This document shows, piece by piece, positions 1 to 10,100 of a DNA stretch of 64,000 bases; the first letter of the stretch is position 1; each line of letters begins with the position of its first letter. A program made the position numbers and the translations under genes. The notes under the pieces are model-generated. The model did no database searches. It saw only the letters and a list, made by a program, of their open reading frames with translations, and was not told where the DNA came from. The stretch lies in assembly GCF_012489685.1 (NCBI RefSeq), contig NC_080041.1, positions 27,703,780 through 27,767,779 of the forward strand, written 5' to 3'. The stretch comes from Lotus japonicus. Taxonomy: Eukaryota > Streptophyta > Magnoliopsida > Fabales > Fabaceae.

Positions 1-413
1 GCGATCGCCCCGCTCGAATGAGCCTTTCAATTTCGTTTTTTAGTGTAAAGCAATCCCCCGTGTCATGGCCTGCTGAACGGTGGTACTCGCACCATTTCGT
101 TTTATCGAACGTCGCTCAAGGCGGGTCGGCCTCTTTTACGCATTCCTCAACTGCGTGGATCGCCTTGACCTCACGGAGCAGCTCTGTCAAATGTGCATTC
201 AGACTCTTCCCTGACTCCTCTCTCCGGCGGGAGTCAGCCTGATGCCATGGTCTACGGCGCTCGAAATTTTCCCTCTTAGGGTATAATGGTTCCTTCACAA
301 CCTTTTCCCCTGTCCACTTTCCTTTCTCGCCTCTTGCTGCCTTCTGCTCTCTCCTTACTCTGGTTTCCTTCCGGTGACACGTCCCTTTGTTCGCCATCCT
401 TCTCATTTTTCCC
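1..413 (-). pseudogene. Tat-type Ty3/gypsy gag fragment (zinc-knuckle region)
   Basis: Read on the minus strand, 413 to about 116 gives a basic, charged Gag-like stretch that ends in a short acidic segment before a TGA at 116-118. In another frame, about 105 to 1 reads KWCEYHRSAGHDTGDC followed by an F-T-L-K-N-E-I-E helix. That is the C-x2-H-x4-GH-x4-C knuckle and downstream helix I know from Gag of Tat/Ogre-lineage elements. The two parts therefore belong together but are separated by a frameshift near 105-118. It differs in sequence from the Tat gag at 42744-45200, so it is a second family. It runs off the left edge and into the N gap. The role would be nucleocapsid RNA packaging; as it stands it is a broken fragment. 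Confidence 0.75.
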
Positions 414-513
414 NNNNNNNNNNNNNNNNNNNNNNNNNNNNNNNNNNNNNNNNNNNNNNNNNNNNNNNNNNNNNNNNNNNNNNNNNNNNNNNNNNNNNNN
501 NNNNNNNNNNNNN
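414..513. other. Assembly gap (100 N)
   Basis: Exactly 100 N, a standard placeholder for a scaffold gap of unknown size. The sequences on the two sides belong to different elements, so adjacency cannot be assumed. Confidence 0.99.
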
Positions 514-1244
514 CCCAAGGCCGCATCTTCGGCTAGAAAGACCTCGACATCTGAGGGGAGGAGGAAGGTTAGGAGAAAGTCTAGTCACAAATCTCCCATC
601 GTTCTAAAAGCTCCACCAACTCAAGCCCTTCTAAGGAATCTGCTTGCCAGGTATCTTTACATTTTTTTTTTGGTCCCTCTACCGTGCATTTTACTTTATC
701 GAAAAGGGCATTAAAGAGGTTTCTCTTGTAGGAAACTCAAGGTGCAACCTCTCCTATTCGTGAAGCAGAAGCTCTTCCAGGCAAGGATGATATCCCTATG
801 CCTCCTCCAAAATCTACTGCCACTGTGCAACCTTCGCCTCAAGCAAGGTGGCTCTTCATCTCATGTGTCTAGTGAAAAGCTTGACACTTTATTTGAGGAG
901 GACCCGCTGGCAGCCTTGGATGGCTTTCTCGATGGCACCTTAGACTGGGATTCTCCACCCCATCAAGCTGATGCCACTGCTGAGATTGCTCAATCTAGTG
1001 GGGTGGCTAACCTTCAGCAAATCGAGGAGAGCATGGGTCGGCTGAAGGCTATTGTTTTCGCCAGCGGATTCCTCGACCAGATTCAAGTTGATCCTCAAGC
1101 GAGTCATGCTGCTAAGGAATTGCTCGTCTTCCTACTTGGCCAAAAGCTTGATTCTCATCAGGCTGCTGCTTTGGCCAACCTTCAATCTTTCTTAGTGGAT
1201 GCTTTAGCCACTTTTCATCAAGTCAAGGACGTTGGCCAAACTGT
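514..1244 (+). pseudogene. Antisense extra ORF of the Tat element, middle part (interrupted by SIRE copy A)
   Basis: Plus-strand coding, antisense to gag-pro. 514-650 encodes a Lys/Arg/Ser-rich stretch. A GT-AG intron (651-731) follows, then a Pro-rich linker and an acidic/helical domain that runs to the left edge of SIRE copy A at 1244. Two single-base indels in short homopolymers are implied: a missing C near 590 and an extra A near 846. With them allowed for, one frame runs from 514 through the splice into the segment at 13306. They may be sequencing errors or decay. The N-terminus is lost in the gap. Extra antisense ORFs between pol and the 3' LTR, some related to plant mobile domain or Transposase_28 proteins, are known in Tat elements. 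I cannot see either domain here, so the function is unknown. Confidence 0.6.
651..731 (+). other. Predicted 81-bp spliceosomal intron in the antisense ORF
   Basis: The donor is CAG|GTATCT and the acceptor is a T-rich tract ending TTGTAG|GAAAC. Joining 650 to 732 in phase 0 connects a Ser-rich segment ending in a CAG codon to a segment opening with Glu-Thr-Gln-Gly, both open. The intron contains T and TA-rich stretches typical of plant introns. No transcript is available to confirm it. Confidence 0.6.
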
Positions 1245-2453
1245 TGAAGGTATGAAAAACGGTAGAAAGGGGGGGGGGGGTTTGAATAACGTTTTCAGTA
1301 TAAAACTTCACCCTTAAAGATTTTGGCAAATCTTTCGAGAACTTAAGTGCTAAAGATAAGAGATAGAAAAGCACACAAGGATTTTATCCTGGTTCACTTG
1401 ATAAATCACTCAAGCTACTCCAGTCCACCCGTTAAGGTGATTTCTTCCTTCTTAGAATGAAGGCAATCCACTAATCAGGTAAGAGTTACAACTGCACTTG
1501 AAACCTACAAGTGACTAACAATTACACTAACTTAGCTCACACTAAGATTCACTCTCTTAGTCTTCTCTAGGATCCGATCAGCCTTGATCTCCTAAAGGAA
1601 CTAAACAAACTGTTTATCAAAGAATTGTTTACAAGAGATTTGCTTCTAAAAAGCTAATAGTAAACTCAATGAATTTCAGATGAAAGAAAGCTTAGAAGAA
1701 TTTAAGTTTGTCTTGCGCGTATGTGAATGCTTCTAGCCGTTTCTTTCAGTCTTCAGTCTCTATATATACTCCAAGGATTAGGGTTGAGCGTTGCATGGGA
1801 AATGCTACCGTTGGAGGGCAGTTCTGGAAAATCCAGCTTCTGCTGTGTCTGAGACTGTTAGGTAGGTCGTCAGGAAGGTACAGTTGCTTTTGTACTTGGA
1901 TAGCGACTTGACCTTTAAACCTAGGAGACTTCTGATCAGGGGAATGCTTCATATTGGAACTTGTGAAGCCGGTTGATCAGAGTCAGAGGGAAAGCCCAGA
2001 TCCTCTGACCATTGTTTCTTCTGATTCTGAACTCAGAGGGAAGAACATGGTCTTCAGAGTATCTTGCTTCTGGACAACAGAATTTCACTAATCAGCTTCT
2101 GGATCTTCAGAGTCTTCTACACCATCTGAATATCTGAGCCTTCAGTGTTTCTTGGTTATCAGACTTTCTGGATCTTCAGAGCTTTAGTGACTGAGTCCAC
2201 ATCAGAGTTTGTATAACTTCAGAACTTCTGAAGCTTTTCACTGTTCATACTGAACATGGTGAATGCGAAAGCGTTGCTTGGGGTTTGCTCTTTATACACA
2301 GTGCTTTGATTTGTGTGAGATTGAGTTGAGGTCAGAGCCTGTAAATAGCACACTCAGAAAAACACGTTAGAGTACACAATTGTTCATATCAAAAGGTTAA
2401 CTTGTAATCATCAAAACATAGAGTTGTACTACTAGATCAAACTTGATCTTACA
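1245..2453 (-). repeat. 3' LTR of SIRE copy A (1,209 bp)
   Basis: Starts TGAAGG and ends TTACA in plus orientation and is nearly identical to 12095-13305. A run of 12 G lies ten to twenty bases inside the left terminus. The TATA box reads TATATATA on the plus strand near 1760 (TATATATACT complement), inside the LTR. The few substitutions between the two LTRs indicate a fairly recent insertion. Confidence 0.93.
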
Positions 2454-2997
2454 ATTCCCCCTTTTTGATGATGAAAACTAAGATTTTTGATGAACAATTC
2501 TTAAACATTAACTGAATTCACTCAGAGTTTAGAGATATAGAATAAGTCTTATCCTGATGTGAATAGTTTATCTTGCTCATTCTGAATTCAAGTCATGCTT
2601 GATTCTGAGCTTAGCTCCCCTTGAATCTAATACTTGATGAAACGTTAGTAAAGTCTAGATTCTGAGCTAAATGATATAAGAGTTCAGAGTGAAAAACTTA
2701 TGACATAGATGAAAATCGAGTAATCAGAGCGCATAAGTGATCAGAGTCAGGACAAGGTATCAGAGTCTTGGGTATCAGAGTCAACTAGAATCACTTCAGA
2801 AGAAGTGAAATGTATTCCTTGTATTTGCCCAGTGACACATCTATGGTATGAAGGTGGAACTCTTAAATTCTCCAAAAGAAAAAATAAATCACACTAACAC
2901 ATCTTACACATCGAAAACTGGGTGTACTCCCCTTTTTGTCATAAGCAAAAAGCTTGGGGTGTGAAAAACTTAGCTTGAAGTACAAGGTACTCCCCTT
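2454..2997 (-). promoter_or_regulatory. Polypurine tract cluster of SIRE copy A
   Basis: On the minus strand the functional PPT (AAAAAGGGGGAAT, 2454-2466) abuts the 3' LTR. Further purine runs with the same AGGGGAG core lie at about 2611-2619, 2928-2937 and 2988-2997. Multiplied PPTs upstream of the 3' LTR are a described Sirevirus trait. The functional one primes plus-strand DNA synthesis. The rest of 2467-3180 holds no ORF and is rich in TCAGAG/CTCTGA motifs. Confidence 0.8.
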
Positions 2998-3180
2998 AGA
3001 GAAGGTCTAAGTTTAAAGAAAAAGAAAACGATGCAAGAATCAGAGTTAGGCGAAATAAATAGAAGAGTTAATGCAAGAGAAGAACGTTTACCACCGGTCA
3101 AGGGAGTAAAGAGAAGGGTCAGTTACCAAGAACTTAACCTCGAGAAACTGTAGGAGCATTAACTTTCAGAGAGAAAGTGA

Positions 3181-3194
3181 AGCTATATAAAGCG
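3181..3194 (+). promoter_or_regulatory. TATA box upstream of the SIRE antisense ORF (copy A)
   Basis: CTATATAAAG lies 60-65 bp upstream of the ATG at 3249 on the same strand as the antisense ORF, a typical plant core-promoter distance with a short leader. The equivalent site in copies B and C reads TATAAAAAG on the minus strand (25834-25843), so the box is conserved in kind although the sequence drifts. Confidence 0.6.
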
Positions 3195-3248
3195 TTGGAG
3201 AGAAAGGTAAGCTTCACACCTCGAACAATTTTCAGTAAGGAAAAAAAA

Positions 3249-3641
3249 ATGGCATCATACATCGTAGCACTAGAAGAGCTGAGGAAGAAGGCCTTCGAGG
3301 AGGACTTGTTCCTTAACATCAGGCATCCAGAGGGTACAACGACCATCTCGGAGCTGACACGGACACTGCTGGAGGAGGACCTGCGTCCAGAGTTGAAGAG
3401 AGACCTGAGGGAATTTCTTGCCTTCGTGGAGGAGGTGCAAGAACTCAGCCGGCTTGAACTCAAGCTGCTGGAAGAAAAAGAGAGTTTGGAAGAGAAGCTC
3501 AAGACTGCAGAAGAGATTCTGGAGAGGGATGAGCTAAAGAACAGGCTCAACAACATCCAGCATGCACTGGAGCGTCTGGAGAAGGATAGGTCAGAGCAGC
3601 GCCAGGAGTGCAGAAGAATGAGGAGGGATTCTCCATTCTAG
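3249..3641 (+). CDS. SIRE antisense ORF, 130-aa coiled-coil protein (copy A)
   Basis: Encodes 130 residues on the strand opposite to gag-pol, between the envelope-like ORF and the 3' LTR. The ATG at 3249 is chosen because it follows an A-run and a TATA box at 3181-3194. Upstream in-frame codons lack ATG. The protein starts MAS, has AFEEDLF near residue 15-21 and LREFLAF near residue 53-59, then a long Glu/Lys/Leu heptad region (about 60-120) that should form a coiled coil, and ends PF before TAG. It has no membrane segment or catalytic motif. AATAAA at 3685-3690 could serve as a poly(A) signal. The frame is open in all three SIRE copies although pol is broken in some. It resembles the 161-aa antisense ORF of the Tat element. 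Function unknown. Confidence 0.7.
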   Translation: MASYIVALEELRKKAFEEDLFLNIRHPEGTTTISELTRTLLEEDLRPELKRDLREFLAFVEEVQELSRLELKLLEEKESLEEKLKTAEEILERDELKNRLNNIQHALERLEKDRSEQRQECRRMRRDSPF

Positions 3642-3839
3642 ATTCTAGGGAAAGAATGTATGATGTAAACATAAAGAGATTATGAATAAAAAGATTTTTG
3701 CAAACATATGTGACACAATATATATAGTAATGCATAGATAATCACAAACGAACAAAGTAGAATAAATAAATAAAAAGAAGCAGAAGTTAACAAAAATAAA
3801 ACAACGTTAAAGAAAAAGAAAAACGAAGAGATCCTAAGA

Positions 3840-6731
3840 CTAGGGTTTATCAGTTCGACGCAGAAGTTCCATCATCATGTGCTTCATTTCAATTAGCATG
3901 GATTCATGAGTGTCAAGACGTTGTTCCATGATGTCGAGTCTGGATGAGCTTGACTGAGTAGAACCGGAAGGAACATTCTGAGCAGCTTGAGGATCTGGAA
4001 TGGAAGCAGAAGCAGCAGGAGTAAACACTACTGGTGCAAGTGCTTGGCATCTAAGGGCTTCAGCCTCAGCCTCAAGTCGTTCTGCCTCTAATCTGGCTTG
4101 TTCAGCTTGAGCTGCTGCTAGACGTGCAGCTTCTTCTGCTTGAGCTTTCTTTCTCTTGGCTTCTTCAATAGCTTCAAGAAGCTTATGTCTCTGTTCTTGT
4201 TCATGAAGAGCCACCCTTCTAGCAAACCTTTGCTTTGCAGCCTCAATCCTCTGACTTCCCTCTGCATGCAGGAGCTGCATCATAATTGGAACTTGAGCCA
4301 CTAGCCAAGTGCCCAGATTGTTCCACTCATCAGCCACATGTTCAGCATTCTCACTCAGGTCAGTCTGACCGTGCACATTGCGTAGCATCAAAGAGGCTTC
4401 ATGATAGAAAATATTGATGCACTCAGAGAGAGATGTGGGTCGGAGGTGAGTGTAAGGAATTATGGAGAGGTTGGTTTCAGGAGAGGCTGGGTGATTGCTG
4501 CTGTGGGCTTCAGAGGCACCTTGTGGAGAGCCAATGTTAAACATTTGAGCATTGGGTTCAGAGGTTCCAAGGTGGGGTTCTGAAGTTTCAACCAGAGGAT
4601 GGGGTGATCTAACCGAGGATTGGTTAGACACAGATTGGTCTGGTTCAGGTTCTGGTTGAATAGGCTCTTGATGGTCAGGGGCAGGGTGAGCTTGTGGAGC
4701 CAAAGGGTCTGCCTCATGTAAAGGATTGACCAAGATAGGTTCATCTGGGTCAACTAGACGTTCAGGTCTAGGGCCAGGATATCTCCTAGGGCTTGGACAA
4801 GTGAGATAATACTCTTCTAAGGTAGACACCTTTTCTTTTCTGACCTCCATGAATTTTCTAATGGATTCAGAGTTATTGGAGGGAGAAGAGTCAGCAAAAT
4901 TGGTTGGGAAGGATACAGGTGTAAAGGCTGTGGAAGAATCTGTATCCGTGGGTCTGAGAGCCAGTCGTTCTGATGCTCTTGGGACAGAGTGATCAGAGGT
5001 TCTGGGTCCAGGTTCTGTTTGGGTAGGCTCAGGGTGTTCATGAATGATGGGTTCAGAAGTTAATGGATTGTACGGGATGGTAATGGGAGAGGTTGGTTCT
5101 TCTGACCTAGAGGGTTGGTTCTGGAGCAAATTCCAGAGAGGTGCTTCAGTAGGGGAAGGTTGAAAGAACGAAGACCTTGGGGAATGTGGTGGAGAGGTGG
5201 TTTGTGCAGCTGGTTGGGATTCAGGAATAGGAGTGAGGGGATTTGAAGAGTGTTTGAGCATGGCAGATATGGGGAGTGCATCAAATAAATTCAAATCATC
5301 ATCAGAAGCAATTGCAGACTTACTTGAATGTGCTGATGATCTTGTCACTCTGGCAGGAGTTTCAATCCTTCTGACCACTTCAGCAGCTGGTTCCACCCGA
5401 GTAGGCTTCACCACGATTCTGACCTGCTTCTTCTTCTTCTTAGGAGGACCATCCTCATTATCACCATCATCACCATCATCAGGCTTGCTGGTTTCATCTT
5501 GCTTTCTCTTGGATTGACCAGCCTTCTTCTTTTTGATCAGAGGGACATCTGATTCCTCAGAAGATTCTTCTAGGATCATCTTCCTCTGAACTTTCTTCTT
5601 GGGAGGAGAAGGAAACTCTGGAGCTGGCGACAGTCTGCTGAAGAAGTCATCGAGATCAATTTCGAATCCTTGAGCCCTTAGGTCTTCAACATAGCACCTA
5701 ATGGCGTCAGGATTGTCAGCCTGTGTCCACAAAGGGTAGTCATTCAGAGGCATCCTTCTACTTCTGATCTCAGAAGATGTGTCTTCATGGGCAGGAGCAA
5801 TCTTCTTCTTGATTAGGCCCATCTTCTTTAGTGAATTTGCCGTGAAGACATCACTGACAATGGTGGTCAGATCCTCTGTGCATCCAGCATTTATCAGATC
5901 TTGAATGAGGCCACTCTCAATGAAGAGATCAGACAAAAGTCTCCCGAAGGGAATATACTTGATCGCTGACTTGATGGAGGCAGTGGTACGAGACTTCCGG
6001 ATACATTCCTTCAAGTAGGAGAACAGGAAGTAGGGAAGGCAGATCTTCTTCTGGTCTTGGATGAAGAACAACATCACCTTCTGGTTGAAGTTGATGTAGT
6101 CTGGAGAACTGCCCTTTGGTCTCTGGTTTATGCAGTGGAGCAAAATTTTGTGCCAGATCCTGAGCTTGGGATGAAGGTCCATCACCTTGTAATTCGTCTT
6201 GCCCGGTTTGTAATTGGTGTACAGGGCCTTGTTGATCTCATCCTTCGTCTTGGGTTTCAGCTTCGATTCCGTGAATTGGAAATGATACCCAAAAGCAGTG
6301 TCTGCACCCAGCAAATTCACGAAAGTCTTCTCTGTGATGATGATCTTTCTTCCAAGAATGTGAGATACCACCTGAGTATCATCGCAGTCGGCGTGCTTCC
6401 AGAATTCCTTGATCAGTTTATCATACACCGGTCCTCGAAGTCTGTTGAAGTAATTTCCCCAACCTTGAACTTGGACTTCAGGACGAAGATCATACCCATT
6501 TGTAGCCAGGTTGTCGAGGTCGAATCTCCATTCTGCCAGGACTTGAAGTTCCTCAGGAGCATATACGCAGTGAACGGCACAGCCCCGTTCTGCAATTGGA
6601 ATAATCTGCTCTTGAGCTTGACCTTGATCTTGTGTCGGATTCTCAGGGCCCCTTTGACCCGTTGCTAGACCAACTACCATGTGAGGGAACTGGGTTGCAT
6701 CTGCAGTAGTTCTTCTGGTTTGACTCACCAT
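3840..6731 (-). CDS. Envelope-like third ORF of SIRE copy A (963 aa)
   Basis: The only intact copy of this ORF in the window. The start ATG (6729-6731) has an AAAATGG-type context after a pyrimidine-rich leader, and the stop is TAG at 3840. The N-terminal ~350 residues form a compact, non-repetitive domain (WRFDL, WGNYFNRL and IPFGRLLSDLF motifs) of the kind labelled putative plant transposon protein. Lys-rich NLS-like clusters (PPKKKKK) and an acidic/Ser stretch follow, then a long Pro/Ser/Thr/Glu-rich linker, and a C-terminal coiled coil made of Glu/Ala/Arg heptads. I see no signal peptide and no clear transmembrane helix after the ATG. Sireviruses such as soybean SIRE1 carry an ORF called envelope-like here. 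The envelope role is a name by position, not shown by this sequence. Confidence 0.8.
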   Translation of the reverse strand: MVSQTRRTTADATQFPHMVVGLATGQRGPENPTQDQGQAQEQIIPIAERGCAVHCVYAPEELQVLAEWRFDLDNLATNGYDLRPEVQVQGWGNYFNRLRGPVYDKLIKEFWKHADCDDTQVVSHILGRKIIITEKTFVNLLGADTAFGYHFQFTESKLKPKTKDEINKALYTNYKPGKTNYKVMDLHPKLRIWHKILLHCINQRPKGSSPDYINFNQKVMLFFIQDQKKICLPYFLFSYLKECIRKSRTTASIKSAIKYIPFGRLLSDLFIESGLIQDLINAGCTEDLTTIVSDVFTANSLKKMGLIKKKIAPAHEDTSSEIRSRRMPLNDYPLWTQADNPDAIRCYVEDLRAQGFEIDLDDFFSRLSPAPEFPSPPKKKVQRKMILEESSEESDVPLIKKKKAGQSKRKQDETSKPDDGDDGDNEDGPPKKKKKQVRIVVKPTRVEPAAEVVRRIETPARVTRSSAHSSKSAIASDDDLNLFDALPISAMLKHSSNPLTPIPESQPAAQTTSPPHSPRSSFFQPSPTEAPLWNLLQNQPSRSEEPTSPITIPYNPLTSEPIIHEHPEPTQTEPGPRTSDHSVPRASERLALRPTDTDSSTAFTPVSFPTNFADSSPSNNSESIRKFMEVRKEKVSTLEEYYLTCPSPRRYPGPRPERLVDPDEPILVNPLHEADPLAPQAHPAPDHQEPIQPEPEPDQSVSNQSSVRSPHPLVETSEPHLGTSEPNAQMFNIGSPQGASEAHSSNHPASPETNLSIIPYTHLRPTSLSECINIFYHEASLMLRNVHGQTDLSENAEHVADEWNNLGTWLVAQVPIMMQLLHAEGSQRIEAAKQRFARRVALHEQEQRHKLLEAIEEAKRKKAQAEEAARLAAAQAEQARLEAERLEAEAEALRCQALAPVVFTPAASASIPDPQAAQNVPSGSTQSSSSRLDIMEQRLDTHESMLIEMKHMMMELLRRTDKP

Positions 6732-7175
6732 TTTTGAAGCGGTTGAAGGTTTGAGGTAGAAGATGAAGGTTGAAGGATGAAGAGAGATCGAGAGAGAAAA
6801 CGAGGATAAGCGGTTTCGAAATAGCAGAGAGAGAGAGAGTAAAAACCGGAAGTGAACGAGATCGTGTGTGTATAGTGGGTTTTGACAAATAACCGTTGTT
6901 GATTCAAAAAGCACTTTAAGATCAACGGTTGAAAATTAGAGATAGATAGTAACAGTAAATACACAAATCACACACAGGAGAGAAGCACATCTACACGCAA
7001 TCATAACTGACTGTCACACGGGCACAAGGAACTATGCATCAGAAATACTGACACACGTGTTGCTGTCTCAGCTTCAGAGTCAGTACCAGTGGGTACACAC
7101 ACTCTGATTGAGTTACCTTCTGGACTAGACATCTTCTGAACAAGAAGTATCATAGTCAGAGGTTCTGATCCATCT
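6732..7175 (-). promoter_or_regulatory. Pol to envelope-like spacer with possible leader/promoter (copy A)
   Basis: 444 bp without an ORF. Next to the envelope-like ATG is a CT-rich leader, preceded by TATACACACA-type sequence (about 6869-6880, minus strand). The spacer means the third ORF cannot be made by simple read-through of the pol stop; it needs its own transcript, splicing or internal initiation. Confidence 0.45.
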
Positions 7176-10100
7176 TCACTCTGGACAAAAGTCCATGTTT
7201 AGATTTTTCAGAATAAAATTAAATCTATCCTCTGCTAAGGGCTTTGTAAAGATATCTGCCCATTGATGGTCAGTATCAACAAACTTCAGAAGAAGTACGC
7301 CCTTCTGTACATAATCTCTAATAAAGTGATACTTTACCTCAATGTGCTTTGCCCTTGAATGCAAGATAGGATTCTTTCATCCAGAGCATCTGAGTGCTGC
7401 ATATTGCTGCTGAGATATATTCTGCCTCTGCAGTTGATAGTGCAATGGTTGATTGCCTCTTGCTTGCCCATGAGACTAGATTGCTTCCCAGAAATTGACA
7501 ATTTCCAGAAGTACTTTTTCTCTCTGTTCTATCTCCAGCATAATCAGCATCACAGTAACCTGAAAGCTTATACTCTGATGTTTTCTTATACATCAAGCCA
7601 AGGTTAGTGGTGCCTTTCAGATACCTTAGGATCCTCTTAACAGTAGTTAAGTGGGTTTCCCTTGGATCTGATTGGAAACGAGCACATAAATGAACACTAA
7701 ATAGTATGTCTGGCCTAGATGCAGTTAAGTATAGAAGTGAACCTATCATGCCACGATAGAGCTTCTGACATACTTTACCACTTTTATCTTCTTTCTCCAG
7801 AATGCATGTAGGATGCATTGGAGTCTTGGCCACTGTAGATTCCAGCATATTGAACTTCTTCAGAAGTTCTTTAGTGTACTTGCTCTGATGGATATATGTT
7901 CCTTCTGGTGTTTGATCAACTTGTATTCCCAGAAAGTACTTTAATTCTCCCATCATACTCATCTCAAATTCAGCCTGCATCATCTCAGAAAATTCTTTGC
8001 ATAGAGATTGATTAGCAGAACCAAATATAATATCATCAACATAAATTTGCACAATTAAGATATCATCTTTATAAGTCTTGCAAAAAAGAGTTGTATCTAC
8101 TTTACCCCTTACAAACTCATTCTCCAGAAGGAATGAGCTAAGTCTCTCATACCATGCTCTGGGAGCTTGCTTCAGACCGTAGAGTGATTTCTTCAATTTG
8201 AACACATGGTCTGGTTTCTTCTCATCTTCAAAACCTGGGGGTTGATGAACATAGACTTCCTCTGAAATATAACCATTTAGGAAGGCACTCTTCACGTCCA
8301 TCTGATGTAGAACTATGTTGTGATTTACTGAAAAAGAGATCAACAGTCTGATTGCCTCCAGTCTTGCTACTGGAGCAAATGTTTCAGTGTAGTCTATTCC
8401 TTCCTGCTGGCTGTAGCCTAGAGCAACTAGCCTTGCCTTGTTTCTGACTACATCTCCTTTCTCATTCAGCTTGTTTCTGAATACCCATTTCGTTCCAATA
8501 ACATGGACACTCTCAGGCTTCTTCACTAAGCTCCAAACATCGTTCTTGGAGAATTGACTCAATTCTTCTTCCATGGCCAGAATCCAATCCTTGTCCTGAA
8601 GAGCTTAATCTATGGACTTGGGTTCAATTAAGGACACCAATCCTTTCAGACTGAGCAAGGTCTCTTCAGAGGGTCTGAAGGCAGATCTGGTTCTGACTGG
8701 TTCGTCTTTGTTGCCCAAAATCAATTCCTTAGGGTGAGCTGCAGTGATTCTGCTCTTCTTCAGAGTTTGTGAGTTAGAGAGACCAGCTTCTTCCTCTGGT
8801 TCATCTTCCTCTGGCTCAACTTCCTCTGGAGCTTTGCCTTTGTCAGAAACATTAATGCTTAAATCTGCAAACTTTTCAACTAGCTTTGACTGGTCAGAGT
8901 CAAGCTTATCGTCAAATCTAACATGAATAGATTCTTCAATAGTCTTAGCATCAGTATTATAAAATCTAAAACCTTTAGATCTCTCAGAGTAACCGAGTAA
9001 TAGACACTTAGAAGACTTAGCATCAAATTTATGCAATCTATCCTTAGTATTGAGAACATAACAAACACAGCCAAAAGGATGAAAATAAGAAATGTTGGGT
9101 TTTATGTTCTTCCACAATTCATAAGGAGTCTTATTCAGAATTGGTCTCACAGAGATTCTGTTCTGAATGTAACATGCTGTATTTACTGCCTCTGCCCAAA
9201 AGTGCTTAGCCATGCCAGTTTCTTAGAGCATGGTTCTAGCCATCTCCTGAAGAGTTCTGTTCTTCCTCTCAACAACACCATTTTGTTGAGGAGTTCTGGG
9301 ACAAGAGAAATCATGTGCAATTCCATAGGAATCAAACAGACTCTCAAATTTGTCATTCTCAAACTCTCCACCATGGTCACTTCTGACACGCACAATCCTA
9401 CAAGCCTTCTCGTTTTGCACTTGAGCAATGAAGGTAGAGAACACAGCATGAGACTCATCCTTGCGGGTTAGAAACTTTACCCATGTCCAGCGGCTATAGT
9501 CATCAACGATAACCATCCCATATCTCTTGCCACCTATAGACTCAGTTTTCACTGGTCCAAAAAGGTCGATATGCAGAAGTTCTAACGGCCTTGAGGTTGA
9601 GACAACATTCTTTGCCTTGAAAGGGACTTTTGTGAATTTGCCTTTCTGACATGCTTCACAAAGAGCGTCTGAAGCGAACTTCAGATTGGGTAAGCCCCTG
9701 ACAAGGTTTAGCTTGCTCAGCTGAGAAATCTTTCTCATACTGGCATGCCCTAACCGTCTATGCCATACCCACTGCTCTTCATTAACAGACAGAAGGCACT
9801 TCACATTCTGAGCCTCCAACTCAGATAATCTGATCTTATAAATGTTGTTCTTCCTCTTGCTGTTAAATAGAACAGAGCCATCGATTTGACTTACAGCCCG
9901 GCAGGACTTTTGATTGAATATAACATCATAACCCTTGTCAGCTAATTGACTTATAGACAATAAGTTATGTGTTAAGCCGTCTACCAATAACACATTATCA
10001 ATGCATGGACTACTATCTACACAAATAGTACCAGTACCAACAATTTTACCCTTTTCATTTCCTCCAAAGCCAACTTCGCCTCCAGGCTTAAGTTTCAGCT

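Noticed and set aside
286..714. Plus-strand ORF spanning the first N gap
   Set aside because: It is open only because N codons are unread. Its left part is the complement of the Tat gag and its right part is the exon at 514-650 read into the intron.
4460..5284. Alternative frames of about 74-106 codons within the envelope-like ORF
   Set aside because: Shadows of the Pro/Ser-rich linker. They are not conserved as proteins across A, B and C.
9031..9471. 146-codon ORF opposite to integrase, present in all SIRE copies (also 19503-19943 and 34447-34887)
   Set aside because: Its conservation follows from the strongly conserved pol sequence underneath. It has no promoter and its composition is that of complemented integrase codons.
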